In this document: piece by piece, positions 36,477 through 47,810 of the stretch | Layout: each line of letters starts with the position of its first letter | How positions within the stretch are numbered: position 1 is the first letter of the stretch | Notes under the pieces: model-generated | What the model was told of the DNA's origin: nothing | The model's input: the letters and a program-made list of their open reading frames with translations, nothing else | Databases searched by the model: none | From: Mallotus nudiflorus | Lineage: Eukaryota > Streptophyta > Magnoliopsida > Malpighiales > Euphorbiaceae | Length of the DNA stretch: 64,000 nt | Reading direction: 5' to 3' | Assembly (NCBI GenBank): GCA_947683625.1 | Contig: CANTUR010000145.1 | Location: 4,357,501-4,421,500 of the forward strand | Made by a program: the position numbers and the translations under genes

Positions 36477-36830
36477 AGTATTCCCCCACCTTTTTGATAT
36501 TACTCAATATGGATATCATTGAAAATCTCCTTTGGATACTCATACTCTTATAGAGCATTTGAGTAAATAGAGCGGGTTTTGACGTGGGTCCTCTTTTAGT
36601 ATTCCCCCACCTTTCTTGTATTACTTAGTGTGGATACTACTAGAGGTTCACGTTGACACTCTTGCTCATTTTTTTAACATTGGAGTAAATTATGTTTGCT
36701 CTTATTTTGATTCTCTTTTTAGTATTCCCTCACCTTTCTTGTATTACTCAACGTGGATACCGTCAAGGGATTTTGTACTTGTAATCATTTCTAAGCATTG
36801 GAGTAGATTATATACATATTTATTATTCAA
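36477..36830. repeat. Tandem repeat, unit about 122 bp, three copies
   Basis: 'gtattcccccacctttcttgtattac...' starts at about 36478, 36599 and 36722, each followed by similar sequence ending in 'gagtaaat'-like motifs. Unrelated in sequence to the 57-60 bp array. Confidence 0.8.
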
Positions 36831-39289
36831 AAGACTAAAAAGATACTTTATAATTCAAGCAATTTATATCGTAAGTCCACAAATTTTGTCTTTACATTTT
36901 CTTCCCCTCGTTTGGGTGCAAAATACGCATTAGATTGATTATAGTTTATAAACTCTCAACACAAAGTCGTTAACTAATCATCTGAAGTTTGCAAGGCTAA
37001 TAAAAAAGAGCCATTATGATAAAAGGTTATGAGATAGGCTTTTTGTACATGATCTAATGAAGTGGATACATTTACTTTCAATTTGTGAATTTTATAATTG
37101 AGATAATACTTTATTAAAGAATATAAGGGAATAGAGTTTTGTTACTTTCTTTTATTATTTTGATGAGTCTTGCCCATTCCTATTGATGCATTGGTTCCTT
37201 TCCCCTTCTTCATTCTCTTTTATTTTTCCCATTGAAGTTATGGCTTTAGGCTATGTTTGTATTTTCGCCATTCCATTAATGTTATGGTAAAGGGCTTTAT
37301 TCCTTTTTTTGATATCTTCTGCAAAAAAATTTCAGGAGTTAGAGATCTTATTTTATGATCAAATAATTTTTTAGAATGCATTCATTTTAAGTTTTGAGTG
37401 CATTCTTTCTTTTCATAGGGCCGACAAATGTATTATTGACATATTGGACCTTCTCATCACTATATTCCATACACTACATTGGTCTAACTGTTGTGGAGAG
37501 ATATTCTAGATGATACTACAGATGAGACTATAGAGATGGATGTTGAATCTGAGGAGCTTGAGCATCTTATCCAACCTCTTGAGGTTGCTAGGATGATACT
37601 TTTACAAGTATCATTGTCGGTAATATTCCTTTACTAGATGGACCCATAATTTGTTAGGCTCTTGAGGTCTAAAGTCCCATTGAGCATCAGATTCATCTTC
37701 ATAGTGTTACCTTTTTCCTTCAGATGTGAACATCCTGACTACCTTTATGCACTTTTATAATACTAATTTTGGATGTTAGTAGCAGAGTATTTATACTATC
37801 TTGTCTGGGTTCAAGGACTTTATTATACAAAGAAATTATTTCATAATAAATGTATGCAAGTGTATGCATATTAAGTATGACATGCATAATCCTAATAGGT
37901 CTCCTATTTGGAACAGAGCTATGTTCTCTGCTTGGAGTGTGAAAAGGAGGTGCCTCATTAATAGCCTATAGGTTTGAGCATTAAATGCTTCGCTATTTGA
38001 TACTTCTGATGTCAGAGCTTCTGATACAATTCATTGGACTAATGACTAGGATAGTAAGTGGGGTCCATGGCTCGACACTGGAGCTTGTGATTGACCTATG
38101 TACTGTTAAACTTTTCTTTTTGCTATTGCTTTTGCTGTATAATAATCGATGTATTTGTATACTTCTTTATGCCTTAAGATCTCTTATACTGGCTCTTATA
38201 CTTTAGTGTTCCATCTTCGCTCTTCGAATGCAGACTCAATTTGCCCCTGGAGTTACATTTTGCCCCCCAATTTCATTTTAGATTCATTCATGCTATTCTT
38301 CAAAAGACTCAATTCATTCACTGTTTTTATTGATCCTTTGACTCACTAACCCTATTAGTTACAATCTTATGCATTGAAGATATAGAGGAGTGGGTGAACT
38401 AACTGAAGTGAGTTATTGATGATGAAATCAAATGGACTTGCACTTTGAAGGACTCTTGAGTAGAATATGAGGCTTAACATTGATGCAATGATTAATGATA
38501 GTTATAAGGTATGGGTTGCAACATAAGTTATTAAGCCACCTGGATTATTTATGTATAAGAGGACACTAGACTTACAAATAAAATCACAAAGGGGTAGTAA
38601 AAAAGAAACATAACTAAAATAGTGATCTCATAGCTTTGATTTAGCTTTCATTATGTATCGTCTTTCCATTCAGATACTTATGCAATATGATAAAGATGAA
38701 TATGCAATATTTAAACAAAAATTTCAAATTCAATTTTACTCATTCATTAGGGCAAAAATGAGAACATTCATTATATCATCACATGATACAACTATTATTA
38801 CCAATCAATCCTTTTAGATTTCCTAATATAATTTTTCTCTCATTTTTGCATGATTATCTTTTTTCTTTTTTTATTTTCACTTTTTCTTTATCTTAAATTT
38901 CCTATCCTCATAAGTTACATTATGTGATATATGAATGTTCTTTGAATTTGCATTTATGCCCATACTGAATGAATCTAATTGAATTAAATTTATGTTAAAC
39001 ATGTAGATGCGATCAATATCGTAATGCACATTACCATTAGGATGTACATTATATAAGTAAGTATGATCAAAATTCATATCATTGATCCCTAAAATAAAAC
39101 AAGTTCTAAAGAAACTATAATGTTATTTAAAGAAGACAATAAGAAAATTTATTCCTATTCTAGATACAAGGGATGCTGGGTCTTATAGTGGTTGTCCTTC
39201 AAGTGGCTGACATAATAACTATTCTTGCATCTTCTTGCCAACTATCTCCATGACTTTATTTTTTTGTACCTCAAATGTGTATTTTCTTT

Positions 39290-41050
39290 ATTTTTTAGTA
39301 GTTTCTCATCATCAAACTCATCACCCCATTCTGTAGGTGCAATCGACTTGAAGGGTATGTCAAAAGAAGATTTGTAGTATAAAACACCTTATAGTCAAAC
39401 TTGCTTGAAGGCTGACCTAATAAGTCTTATGCTCTTTCCACATCTTTAAGGGCATTAAGAGATTTTTCTTTGGTCTTAAGGTCTAGGTCCTCAAAGAAGC
39501 TTAACACTTCTTCCTTACTAACTCCTGAGTTGATCATTATGGTGGTTAGGGGTGGCATGTTTCGGTAATTTAGGAAAGGGTTATTTTTGGTCTTTGGGTT
39601 TGGATTTGATTTCTTAAGGTCTGTGATTTTCTTGAGTCTATGAGGTTTTGAATTTCATGTTTAAGGTGCATGCAAGAGTTAGTGGAGTGGCCAGTAACTT
39701 GGTAAAATTTACAGTACTTGTTTATATCAAAGTTAGGGAGATTTGAGTTTGGAGATCTAGAGGGGTTTAAGGGTCTAAGGAGGCCTTTTTGGATCAATCG
39801 GTCTAGGACTTTAGATAGGGGTTGGTTAAAATTTGAGAATCTATTGGGTTGTTGAATAGCATGGACTCCCATAACCTGACTAGCATTTTTTTGTTGTGTG
39901 CCCTTAGTTGAGTAGTTTCTTACTCTGCTGCTTTTATCTATCTTCTTTTACTTGCTTTTGATCTCCTCAGCTTGCAACTCATCATTATAAAGTTCTACAA
40001 ATGTCTTGGGGATCATCATCTGTAACCTCTCAACAAGATTGAGTGACACATTTTGGACTATCATCCTAACTTGATCCTTTTCAGCTAGCTTGTTCTTTAC
40101 TAATCCTGCCTTGTTCATGAATCTAGTCAGAAAATCTAAAAATGATTCATTAGGTTTTTTCTTGGTTAATTCTATATCCCTGATGAACACTTTAAGCTTG
40201 GTATTGTAGTCATACTATTTCAAAAAAGTGGTGCATAATTCTCTTAAGTTCACTTAGATAAATTTCTCTAACCCATGATACCAATTAACAGCCATACCCT
40301 CTAAGGATATCATAAATAACTTGGTATTTATAGATAAAGGAGCCTTAGTGGTGCTCATAGTAGTGCTCATAGTAGTTTTATATTGAATAAGGTGCATGCT
40401 TGGGTCTTTAGTACTATTAAACTTATGCAACTGTGGCATTTTGAACTTATCAGACATCTTATCTTTCTCAAATTGCATCACATCATCAAATTCAAATGAG
40501 TATCTAATGCCTTGTCCTCTTATTAATTCCTCCATTTTGGACATCTTCTGAGTAAGTGCTTTCATCTACTTGGATTCCAACTCTTGAATTAGCTCAAGTG
40601 ATTCCTTTTTTGCCTTTTTAACCATGTAGCTCTCAACACCCTCTAATTTCATTTTCACAACACATACATTCCTAGTAGTGTTTAAAGGTTTTCCTATAAC
40701 ATTGTCATTGTTAGTAGGTGATGCACCTACAATAAGTGGATTGGCCATAATGGAGGTGTAGCAGCAGGTGGTGGCATTAATCCAGTCAGAGCTTGTCTTA
40801 GTTCATCTTGCATCATTGCTCTCATGTCATCCATCAATGCTTCTTTGACGTCCTCTAGAGTCTAGTTTCCTCCCTTTTGTTGTTTCATTTCTTCTACTTG
40901 TTTATCCTGTGCAGCTTCTAAGTAGAGTGGATTGATGGGACTCCTTTCCAGTTTGCTAAGGATCTCTTTTGCAATTGATTGTGGGCTTGAATTGGTTCTC
41001 ACTAGTCTGCCACCTTTCTGACTCCAAATATAAAAAGACCTAGATGAATC
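39290..41050 (-). pseudogene. gag of the Tat-like element, decayed
   Basis: Minus-strand frames in order: an N-terminal part around 41040-40750, then 'MKALTQKMSKMEELIRGQGI', 'MPQLHKFNSTKDPSMHLIQY', FMISLEGMAVNWYHGLEKF and 'KKKPNESFLDFLTRFMNKAG', the Ty3/gypsy gag domain in Tat-type form. A degenerate zinc knuckle follows near 39700 (CKFYQVTGHSTNSC, with the second cysteine replaced by Gln-Val spacing) with LKHEIQNLID. A C-terminal segment begins near 39560 (MPPLTTIMINSGVS). Several stops break the frame. The DEQVRM-like stretch near 40080 (AEKDQVRMIVQNV) supports the lineage call. No pol follows. Confidence 0.82.
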
Positions 41051-41816
41051 TATGATAGTTGAAAAAATAAAGTGTTAGTATGATGCATGTATGCATGATG
41101 CATGTGCCATGCAACAAGCAACAAGTAACAAGTCTAACAAGTAACAAATCAAGTGTATATACTTCCTTCCAATGTTATACCCCCCACACACGTATTCAAT
41201 GACTAGTCTCTTTTCCTAAGATTTTTGGTTTTGGTCTTAATATCAATAAGGGATATCAAGAATCGATGCACATGCCAAATCTCTTAAAGTAGTAAAGTAT
41301 AGAAACAACATTTCTAGGTATAAAAGATTAGCTTAGTCTTTATTAGCCTAAATGGGCTTCTAAAGTATGAACTTGAGCCTTTATAAATAAAAATACCTCA
41401 TGGCATCATTCACAAGAAATTTGGGTAATCCTAAGGGAAGTTACTAGGCCACTACATGAGCTGAGTCTGGTGAAAAAGCAAGATTCCTTTAGCAAGATGC
41501 TCTCCTTTAAGACTTGAGTTATAGGCCAAGGTCAGAGGGGCTCGACTTCCTTTGTAAACTCAAGAGAAGACTACCCCCCCTTTAGGACTTGGGTTATAGA
41601 CTTTGGTCAGATGAGCCCGGTAATCTCTCTTGAACCAAGTTAAGGCTAAGAGTGATGGTTAGCCAATTTACAATCCCATAAAGCCAATGGAATCATGGAA
41701 CTATAAACCAACGCCATAGGTTAATAGGGACATGCAGAATGAATGCAAAAATAAAATAATAATCAATAAAATAATTCTAAAGAACATAAGTAGAATCAAT
41801 ATCTTTTATCCCTAAT

Positions 41817-41826
41817 GGAGTCGCCA
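41817..41826 (-). other. Primer-binding-like site of the Tat-like element
   Basis: Minus TGGCGACTCC begins one base after the 5' LTR end. This motif is typical at this position in Tat/Ogre elements; the matching tRNA is not certain here. Confidence 0.55.
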
Positions 41827-41827
41827 T

Positions 41828-43958
41828 TGTAAACGACAAGGTTTAATGCGTGCCCAAGATTTTAGCAATTGCAACATTGTTTGAGCTCAGGACTCTAGAG
41901 AACACACTAACCATTATTACAAAGACATGTCATGGAGATGATGAGTCACCACCCAAGATAATAACTGGGACAAATCGAAAAATGGTGGTACTCAATTCTC
42001 CAAAAGAAAGTCAACACCACAACCAGGAGATTCTAGATACGGAATACCAACTTCTTTGAATCTCGTGTTTATTTAAAATGATTTTATAAATTACTATCGT
42101 ACCCTCTATTTACATGCAATTTCATATAATCTCTTATTAAAATAGTCAGCTCCAGGCAAACTAGTTATGAAAAATACATGTAAACAATGCACTCATTTAA
42201 ATTCATAATCCCTAAATTAGTTTAATCTACATTAATTTTAATTGAGTGAGCTAAATCTACATGTTTTAATTTACAAGTGAGCCTAAAGACTAATGAGCCT
42301 AATTCTTATTCAATTTTAATTAAATGAACCTAAGTCTATTTATTTTAATTCTAAAATGAGTATAAATCTACAAATTATGAAGTATTTAAATTTGTGAGCC
42401 TAATTATACATGTTTTATTTCTAAAGTGATTTTAAATCTACAATTTATGAAAAAAGCTTAAATTAAATGGGAAAAATCTAAATTAATTAAATTAGACGGG
42501 CCTATATCTAAATTAACTAAATGAGCCTAAATTATTTTTACCCTAAATATAATTAATTATGGACCTAAAGATGCATTTTTATTAATTAAACCTAAAAAAC
42601 CTAAATTTATTTGAATGTGTTAAAGCCTAATGTGGGCTTAGGGTCCAAAATACATTAACATAAACAAACAAGCCCCCTAAAGGATCAAACAATCAATTAA
42701 ATCTATTCTAAAAACCCTAATTTAATTAAAGTGACCCTAAACAAACAAATAAAATAAAATAATCAACAAGCAACCCTAATTTTATTCACTTAAATCTAAT
42801 TCAATTTTAATTAAACAACCTAATGATTTCTATAGCCATTAATTTTAATTAATTACATAATTAAAACCCTAATTTTACTAACCAATTAATTAAAATAAAA
42901 CACACAATCACACACACATGACTTTATTATTCCCACTATTGGGGTTATTATAATTAGCTATTGAAAATAATAAGAAAATAAAAATTAATACAATCACAAA
43001 AATAATAAAAACAAAACAAAATCAAAATAATAATAAACCACTAAATAAAAAAAAACCTAAAAACTATATTTAGCTACAAAGTTCAATCCATGAAATTTCA
43101 TGGACCTTCATGGATTTTGTTCATCTAGAAAGATCATCATGTAATTCCTTCCATAATCACCAACACAAAAGAAAAAATAATGATTAGTGAATAAAATAAC
43201 AATAAAAAATAAATAAAATTAAAACTTAATAAAATCAAAATAATAAAATAAAATAAAAACAAAAGAAAGATGAAAAAAAGATGATGATTATGGATTTAGT
43301 ATGAGTTGCCCCTCATATTAATATAAATCATCATTGTTATTAGATACATTTTCAAAAATTTGTTATTATTCTTTTCAAATTTCTATTGCGTCTTGCTTCA
43401 AAAACACGAATAAATCACAGATAATATTTTTGTGTACTGCCTAGGAAAAAGACAAGTCTCCAAAAGGTCCCCAGAGAGTTCCTCCCTCAGGATAGTTCAA
43501 GCTAGGCTTTTATAGGAAAAAATCCTAACTAAAAATGTATCATATTGTGACTTGCCTTTCTCAGAGTTTTGGCTTTAAAAGGGCTTTAATTTCCTAAAAA
43601 TTCATATAAATACTATTTGACCAATTGAAATTTAGGAAACCAAATTTTATTTACTGAAATAAAATAAAATAAAATAAAAAATCAGACAGAATATGCATAA
43701 TTCCGATCGAAAATTGTGTAATTCTGATTTTTTTACTTTTAATTACAAAAAGACCGTTAAAAAAATTTAGACTTTTCAATTAGGTCTTAAAAAAATATTA
43801 CAATTAAGCTCTTAAAAATCAGCTAAAATCCCTATTGGAAATGCATTCAAACTTTTGAGATTTCAAATTTTAAGTATTGAAAATCTATTTATAATATTTT
43901 CATCATCAAAATTCTTTGTCGTATTCATATTCAACTATCCCAAAATTGAGTATTTACA
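41828..43958 (-). repeat. 5' LTR of the Tat-like element (2131 bp)
   Basis: TG...CA ends, alignable with the split LTR at 11669-11791 plus 33113-35104. It keeps the uninterrupted ACCAC site (41948-41952) that identifies the insertion target of the second-level element. Minus-strand TATAAAAG at 43507-43514 matches the TATA box of the other LTR. Confidence 0.92.
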
Positions 43959-43963
43959 GTGTA

Positions 43964-45371
43964 TGTATAAGCATGTTCATGGGTCTCACTAATTCAGTAA
44001 TTATCAAAATAATAATGTATGAACAGTAAGTCTTTTTGTTAAAAAAAAGAAAAAAAAAACTCATTCATGATCGATCAGATTCTCATAAATGGTAAAAAAA
44101 CATATCTGCAAATGCCGTCTGCATCAAGTTAGGGATCATATCTCCTGTTGGGGGTAGGTTTATACAAACACGAGTTAAATGTCAATGATCATGCATGTGA
44201 GACAATAGCTATTGTTGACATTGATTTCAGACTTTTGTCTGACATTTTTTCTGGCCTCTTGCATGTGATGACTTCCACAATTCAAAGTTATTGGGATAAG
44301 TGACTCTATATACATATATATGCACTCAAAAGCAATAAAGGGTTGCAGGCAGCTATAGCCCTTTTTGTCCTCTGCATATTTACACCAAATGTGATGATCA
44401 TGCGGTTAAAACAGCTTTGCTGATTCTGATCATAATGAAGTTTGTTGTTTTGCCTTGCAAATTTAGTTTCTTAATGTGAATTCTGATCCATGATATGGTA
44501 TTTCTGTCTTCATATGTTTCCATAAATATTGCCACTTGTGTGGTCTTTTATATTCTGACAATAATAACACCAATGGACCCTCCAACAGGTCCAATTTCAA
44601 TATTTTTGTCTCCAGAGCAGAGTCATGCATGTGATCACCATGGACCTTCCTTGGTGGAGACACCTCTTATCTTCTGCCTATCATCTAGTCTCCAAGGATT
44701 GTTCTTGTGAATATTTAGAATTGCAGAAAGAAATAGTGAATTATAGTGATTTTGGTAGGATATACGCTCATAGAGTGTGCACATTATCAGTTCCACATCA
44801 TCATCGTACGTTTTCCTTTTTTTATTTATGTTTTTAGTATCCGACAGTCAATAATAATGAGCTGACTCAATTATTTCAAAGTTTGAGTTTCGTTATCTGT
44901 AATAGGGGTCTTTCCATGCACAAATTCAATTTCTTTTTTAAGTGAAACACATTTTGGATAAATTATATGGATATTATTTTTTTCATGAGACTTAACTTAC
45001 ATGAATGATTAATCCTACATTACATGCTCCCCTGAAGAATACAATATGCAACTTATATTATTATGGTTTTTTTTCCTCTTGGGCTGGGCATGAAGAAGAT
45101 CACAAGTCCAACGTCAACAAAAACACTGAAAAAAACAAGTGGCCTAGTTTCAATCCAATTATCTAGCTATTTTTGTGCTCATTTTTAGCATATCAATCCA
45201 CAGAGCCAAGTACTAGTTTCAACTTTCTGCTGCAAACACTCCATTCCACTTTTGGTATATAATCTTTTTCTCATCATGAGATGCGATTGCATGAAATCAT
45301 ATGTACAGTGATATAATACAAATTAGTATGTATATGATAACATTTTAATCATGTTAATGATCAGAGACCTA
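43964..45371. other. Intergenic stretch upstream of the heat-shock genes
   Basis: Unique-looking sequence, less AT-rich than the repeats, with several short open frames (for example 44463-44837) that overlap on both strands and show no recognisable domain. It may hold upstream regulatory sequence of the gene at 45549. Confidence 0.5.
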
Positions 45372-45372
45372 C

Positions 45373-45379
45373 TATAAAA
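45373..45379 (+). promoter_or_regulatory. TATA box of the divergent alpha-crystallin gene
   Basis: TATAAAA lies 170 bp upstream of the start codon, with a C/T-rich likely transcription start region at 45395-45412. No clear three-unit heat-shock element was seen just upstream, in contrast to the next gene. Confidence 0.5.
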
Positions 45380-45548
45380 TAAGCTTCAACTCTGCACTTT
45401 CTCTGCAGCCATAGCAAGTCATTGACTAGTATACATACCTGTTCACAAGACTAGAATTCAAGTACATTTTATATGCTCTCTCTGGCTCGTTTTCTTCTCT
45501 TGATTTAGAATTGTTAAAAGGGTCTTTGTTTTTTGTTCTTGTTCAGGA

Positions 45549-46066
45549 ATGTCAATGCTTCCAAGTGGGTGTTTTGAAACTGGCTTCAATGCTAGCACTG
45601 TCTTTAGTTCATCAAGCAATTTCAGCAACCGCTTCAGCATTGCAGATCCTTTCTCTGTTACTGTTTGTACCATAATTCTTAGTTTCTTTTAATACATGAT
45701 CACACACACACACGCACCTGCTGATTGAGCTGTTTTAATTTTCAGATGTTCTGGCAAGAAACAACATTTGTGATCACTGCAAATGTGCAAGGTTTCAGGA
45801 GTGAAGATGTGAAAGTTGAGATCAGGGGAAGAAATGTGATGTTGATGGTAGGTGGTGGGCGTCACAACTTTGGACAACAATGCGTAAAGACCTGCAAATT
45901 GCCAAGCAATGTGAATGCGGACATGACTACTACTTCAATCAACAATGGACTTCTCCTTGTCAAGGTGCCAACAATGGAACATGAGCCACCTGCAAATAAA
46001 CGAATCCCTCCTCCTCCTCCTGTTGTTGCTAATGTCTGTAGACGCCGCCATAGCTTCTTCTGCTGA
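45549..46066 (+). CDS. Divergent small heat-shock (alpha-crystallin domain) protein, two exons
   Basis: Predicted exons 45549-45662 and 45746-46066 with a GT...AG intron of 83 bp (polypyrimidine 'ttttaattttcag'). The frame is phase 0 and gives 144 residues. Exon 1 supplies a serine-rich N-terminus (MSMLPSGCFETGFNASTVFS) ending in ADPFSVT. Exon 2 carries an alpha-crystallin-like domain: 'TTFVITANVQGFRSEDVKVE' (residues 44-63), 'GRNVMLMVGG' and NGLLLVKVP (105-113), the counterpart of the canonical GVLTVTVP. The C-terminus is unusual, with five prolines (126-130), CRRRHSFFC and no I-x-I motif. Family members are ATP-independent holdases. The missing I-x-I suggests altered oligomerisation. It lies 630 bp upstream of a canonical relative on the same strand, so it may be an old divergent neighbour. 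Transcription has not been shown. Confidence 0.72.
45663..45745 (+). other. Intron of the divergent alpha-crystallin gene
   Basis: Begins GTTTGTACC and ends TTTTCAG. It contains a CA microsatellite (about 45701-45715). It joins the exons in phase 0. Confidence 0.65.
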
Positions 46067-46514
46067 TTCCTTGTCTTGAAACATGATATTAAGAAGTGTT
46101 CTCAATTATATATAGCCAGCCATATATAGGTTTTGCCATTAAAATGGGCATTATTAATACTTTTAAGCAGCTTTCTACATATGAATTTATATATGTTTGT
46201 GGTGTCAAGTAGTGATATGTGAAGAAGTGGGGCAGCATTTTCTTGAACAATTTATATATACAAAGCTTAATTAATACTGGGATTTGCTTTTTCTGCATTG
46301 TTTATGTTAATGGATCAATTCTTTCTCCTTCTGATGAAGTAATTCTGGAGAAATATTCTGGGGAAACTTACATATGGCCATGACATTGAAATTATACCAA
46401 AAAAATTTGCATTTCTATTTAATTGTATGGGGTCTATATTGTATGTATCAGGACTGGTGCCAATTGAAAGAAGTCCAGAGTTCCCACAAACCCTCTATGC
46501 TAAAGGAAATTACT
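46067..46514. other. Intergenic spacer between the two heat-shock genes
   Basis: Holds the 3' flank of the first gene and the distal promoter of the second. No further gene was seen. Short open frames at 46374-46694 and 46089-46298 have no recognisable content. Confidence 0.55.
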
Positions 46515-46529
46515 AGAAAGTTCCTGAAA
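46515..46529 (+). promoter_or_regulatory. Perfect heat-shock element
   Basis: aGAAagTTCctGAAa has three alternating 5-bp units with exact nGAAnnTTCnnGAAn spacing. It sits 48 bp upstream of the TATA box at 46577, the usual place for heat-shock factor binding in plant small heat-shock genes. Confidence 0.88.
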
Positions 46530-46576
46530 CCATCAACAGATTCCTCCAGATGTTACGAGATATTTCCTGTGTTTCC

Positions 46577-46584
46577 TATAAATA
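46577..46584 (+). promoter_or_regulatory. TATA box of the class I small heat-shock gene
   Basis: TATAAATA lies 120 bp upstream of the start codon, giving a 5' leader of roughly 90 nt. Confidence 0.85.
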
Positions 46585-46696
46585 TTCACCTGTCTCTCTG
46601 TTTCTGCATAACCAAGAGCAAGAAACAATTCACAGCTACATTTGCAAGAAAAAGTCAAATTCATTATCTCCATTTTATTCAAAGCTACAATTGAAG

Positions 46697-47182
46697 ATGG
46701 CAATGATTCCAAGCTTCTTTGGTAAAACAAGAAGCAGCATTTTCGATCCCTTCTCTTCTTCTCTTGACCTGTGGGATCCATTCAAAGACTTCCCGTTTCC
46801 TTCTTCTTCTTCTTCATCATTAGTCTCTCGTGAAAATTCTGCATTTGTTAATCCTCGCATTGACTGGAAGGAGACTCCAGAGGCTCATGTCTACAAGGCT
46901 GATCTTCCAGGGCTGAAAAAAGAGGAAGTGAAGGTGGAAATTGAGGATGACAGAGTGCTTCAAATTAGCGGAGCAAGGAGTGTGGAGAAGGAAGACAAGA
47001 ATGACACTTGGCATCGCGTGGAGCGCAGCAGCGGCAAGTTCTGGAGGAGGTTTAGGGTCCCGGAGAATGCAAAAATGGATGAGGTTAAAGCTTCAATGGA
47101 GAATGGAGTGCTCACTGTAACTGTTCCTCAGGAGCAAGCAGCCAAGAAACCTGATGTTAAAGCTATTGAGATTTCTGGTTGA
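46697..47182 (+). CDS. Class I cytosolic small heat-shock protein
   Basis: A single exon of 161 residues. The start chosen is MAMIPSFFGK, which matches the family N-terminus; the frame is open upstream, but that part is promoter and leader. Order of parts: class I N-terminal arm with SIFDPFS and LDLWDPF (residues 14-29), a serine run (36-41), then the alpha-crystallin domain from RIDWKETPEAHVYKADLPGL (54-73) through EEVKVEIEDDRVLQISG to the C-terminal consensus GVLTVTVP (137-144), and a tail ending in the I-x-I motif (IEI, 157-159) that docks dimers into oligomers. Class I proteins form cytosolic dodecamers that hold heat-denatured proteins for refolding by Hsp70/Hsp100. The perfect heat-shock element upstream predicts strong heat induction. 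No defect was seen. Confidence 0.95.
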   Translation: MAMIPSFFGKTRSSIFDPFSSSLDLWDPFKDFPFPSSSSSSLVSRENSAFVNPRIDWKETPEAHVYKADLPGLKKEEVKVEIEDDRVLQISGARSVEKEDKNDTWHRVERSSGKFWRRFRVPENAKMDEVKASMENGVLTVTVPQEQAAKKPDVKAIEISG

Positions 47183-47223
47183 GATATAGCAGCAGCTTAA
47201 ATCACTTTCCTGAGATTATATGG

Positions 47224-47229
47224 AATAAA
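47224..47229 (+). terminator. Polyadenylation signal of the class I small heat-shock gene
   Basis: AATAAA lies 42 bp after the stop codon, followed by T-rich sequence. Confidence 0.6.
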
Positions 47230-47810
47230 ATGTATTCATTTGAGAGTTATTGGTGTTTGTATATCTCTATTCATTGGCTTACTAACAAATACTCAATGTT
47301 TTTGCAATTATTTCTAGTGCAAGTGCAAGCCTCATGAAATAAAGTTGATAAGAGATAATATTAATTAATATACAACAATATCACATCCAAAGATTTTGTG
47401 ATAAGCATGACATACAGTACATATTAGTCTGATTCTCCATGTCATCCTGAACATAATTTATGTTATTGCATGAAGAAACCTCATACTAAAGCTCTCGAAG
47501 CACACACTATTCATGGCTAGAAACCTGTCATATTATGAAGAGAAGCCTCTGAAATAGCTGAGAATCTGAATGAAGTGTAAAACACCTATGTTATACCCTG
47601 AAAATAACTTGGAATTATCTATTTGGAGGACCCTTAATGAAATGACATTTACCTGACACATTATTGGATCACGTATTGGAGTGATAATAATTTTGCAGGA
47701 CTCCAGATATGGAAAAGAAAAAGGAACAGAATCTTACCATGATCTTCAAAGAAATAATAATATATTAAGAAAATGAATTGTTTGATTCTAAACAACTGAT
47801 AATATAACAA
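47230..47810. other. Intergenic stretch between heat-shock gene and LRR pseudogene
   Basis: 3' flank of the heat-shock gene. No gene recognised. Confidence 0.5.

Larger units (their letters stand above)
35105..39290 (-). other. Non-coding 3' region of the Tat-like element
   Basis: Lies between gag and the 3' LTR on the element's strand. No pol domain is recognisable on either strand. It contains two sets of tandem repeats (listed separately). An acidic open stretch on the opposite strand (about 37495-37605, reading DDTTDETIEMDVESEELE) is too short to name; extra reading frames of unknown function are known in this lineage. Confidence 0.6.
11669..43958 (-). mobile_element. Tat/Ogre-like Ty3/gypsy element, outer shell of a three-level nest
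   Basis: Both outer ends match as LTRs: TGTAGAAGGCGACG at 11669 and TGTAAACGACAAGG at 41828 on the left sides, ...CTTACA at 35104 and ...TTTACA at 43958 on the right sides. The element is flanked by a perfect 5-bp duplication GTGTA (11664-11668, 43959-43963). Its gag runs on the minus strand, so the right LTR is the 5' LTR. A primer-binding-like TGGCGACTCC lies one base inside the 5' LTR (41817-41826) and a polypurine tract (minus AAAAGGAGGCAAT, about 35105-35117) abuts the 3' LTR. The gag sequence, the 'ATGGCGACTCC' context and the tandem repeats before the 3' LTR point to the Tat/Ogre lineage. No protease, reverse transcriptase or integrase is recognisable. Without the insertion at 11792-33107 the element would be about 11 kb. 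Confidence 0.85.

Noticed and set aside
37495..37640. Acidic plus-strand open stretch inside the Tat-like element, possibly an antisense extra gene
   Set aside because: Short, ends in stops and matches no domain I can name. Mentioned only in the description of the 3' region.
44463..44837. Three overlapping small open frames upstream of the heat-shock genes
   Set aside because: Opposite-strand overlap, no domain, composition as in intergenic DNA.
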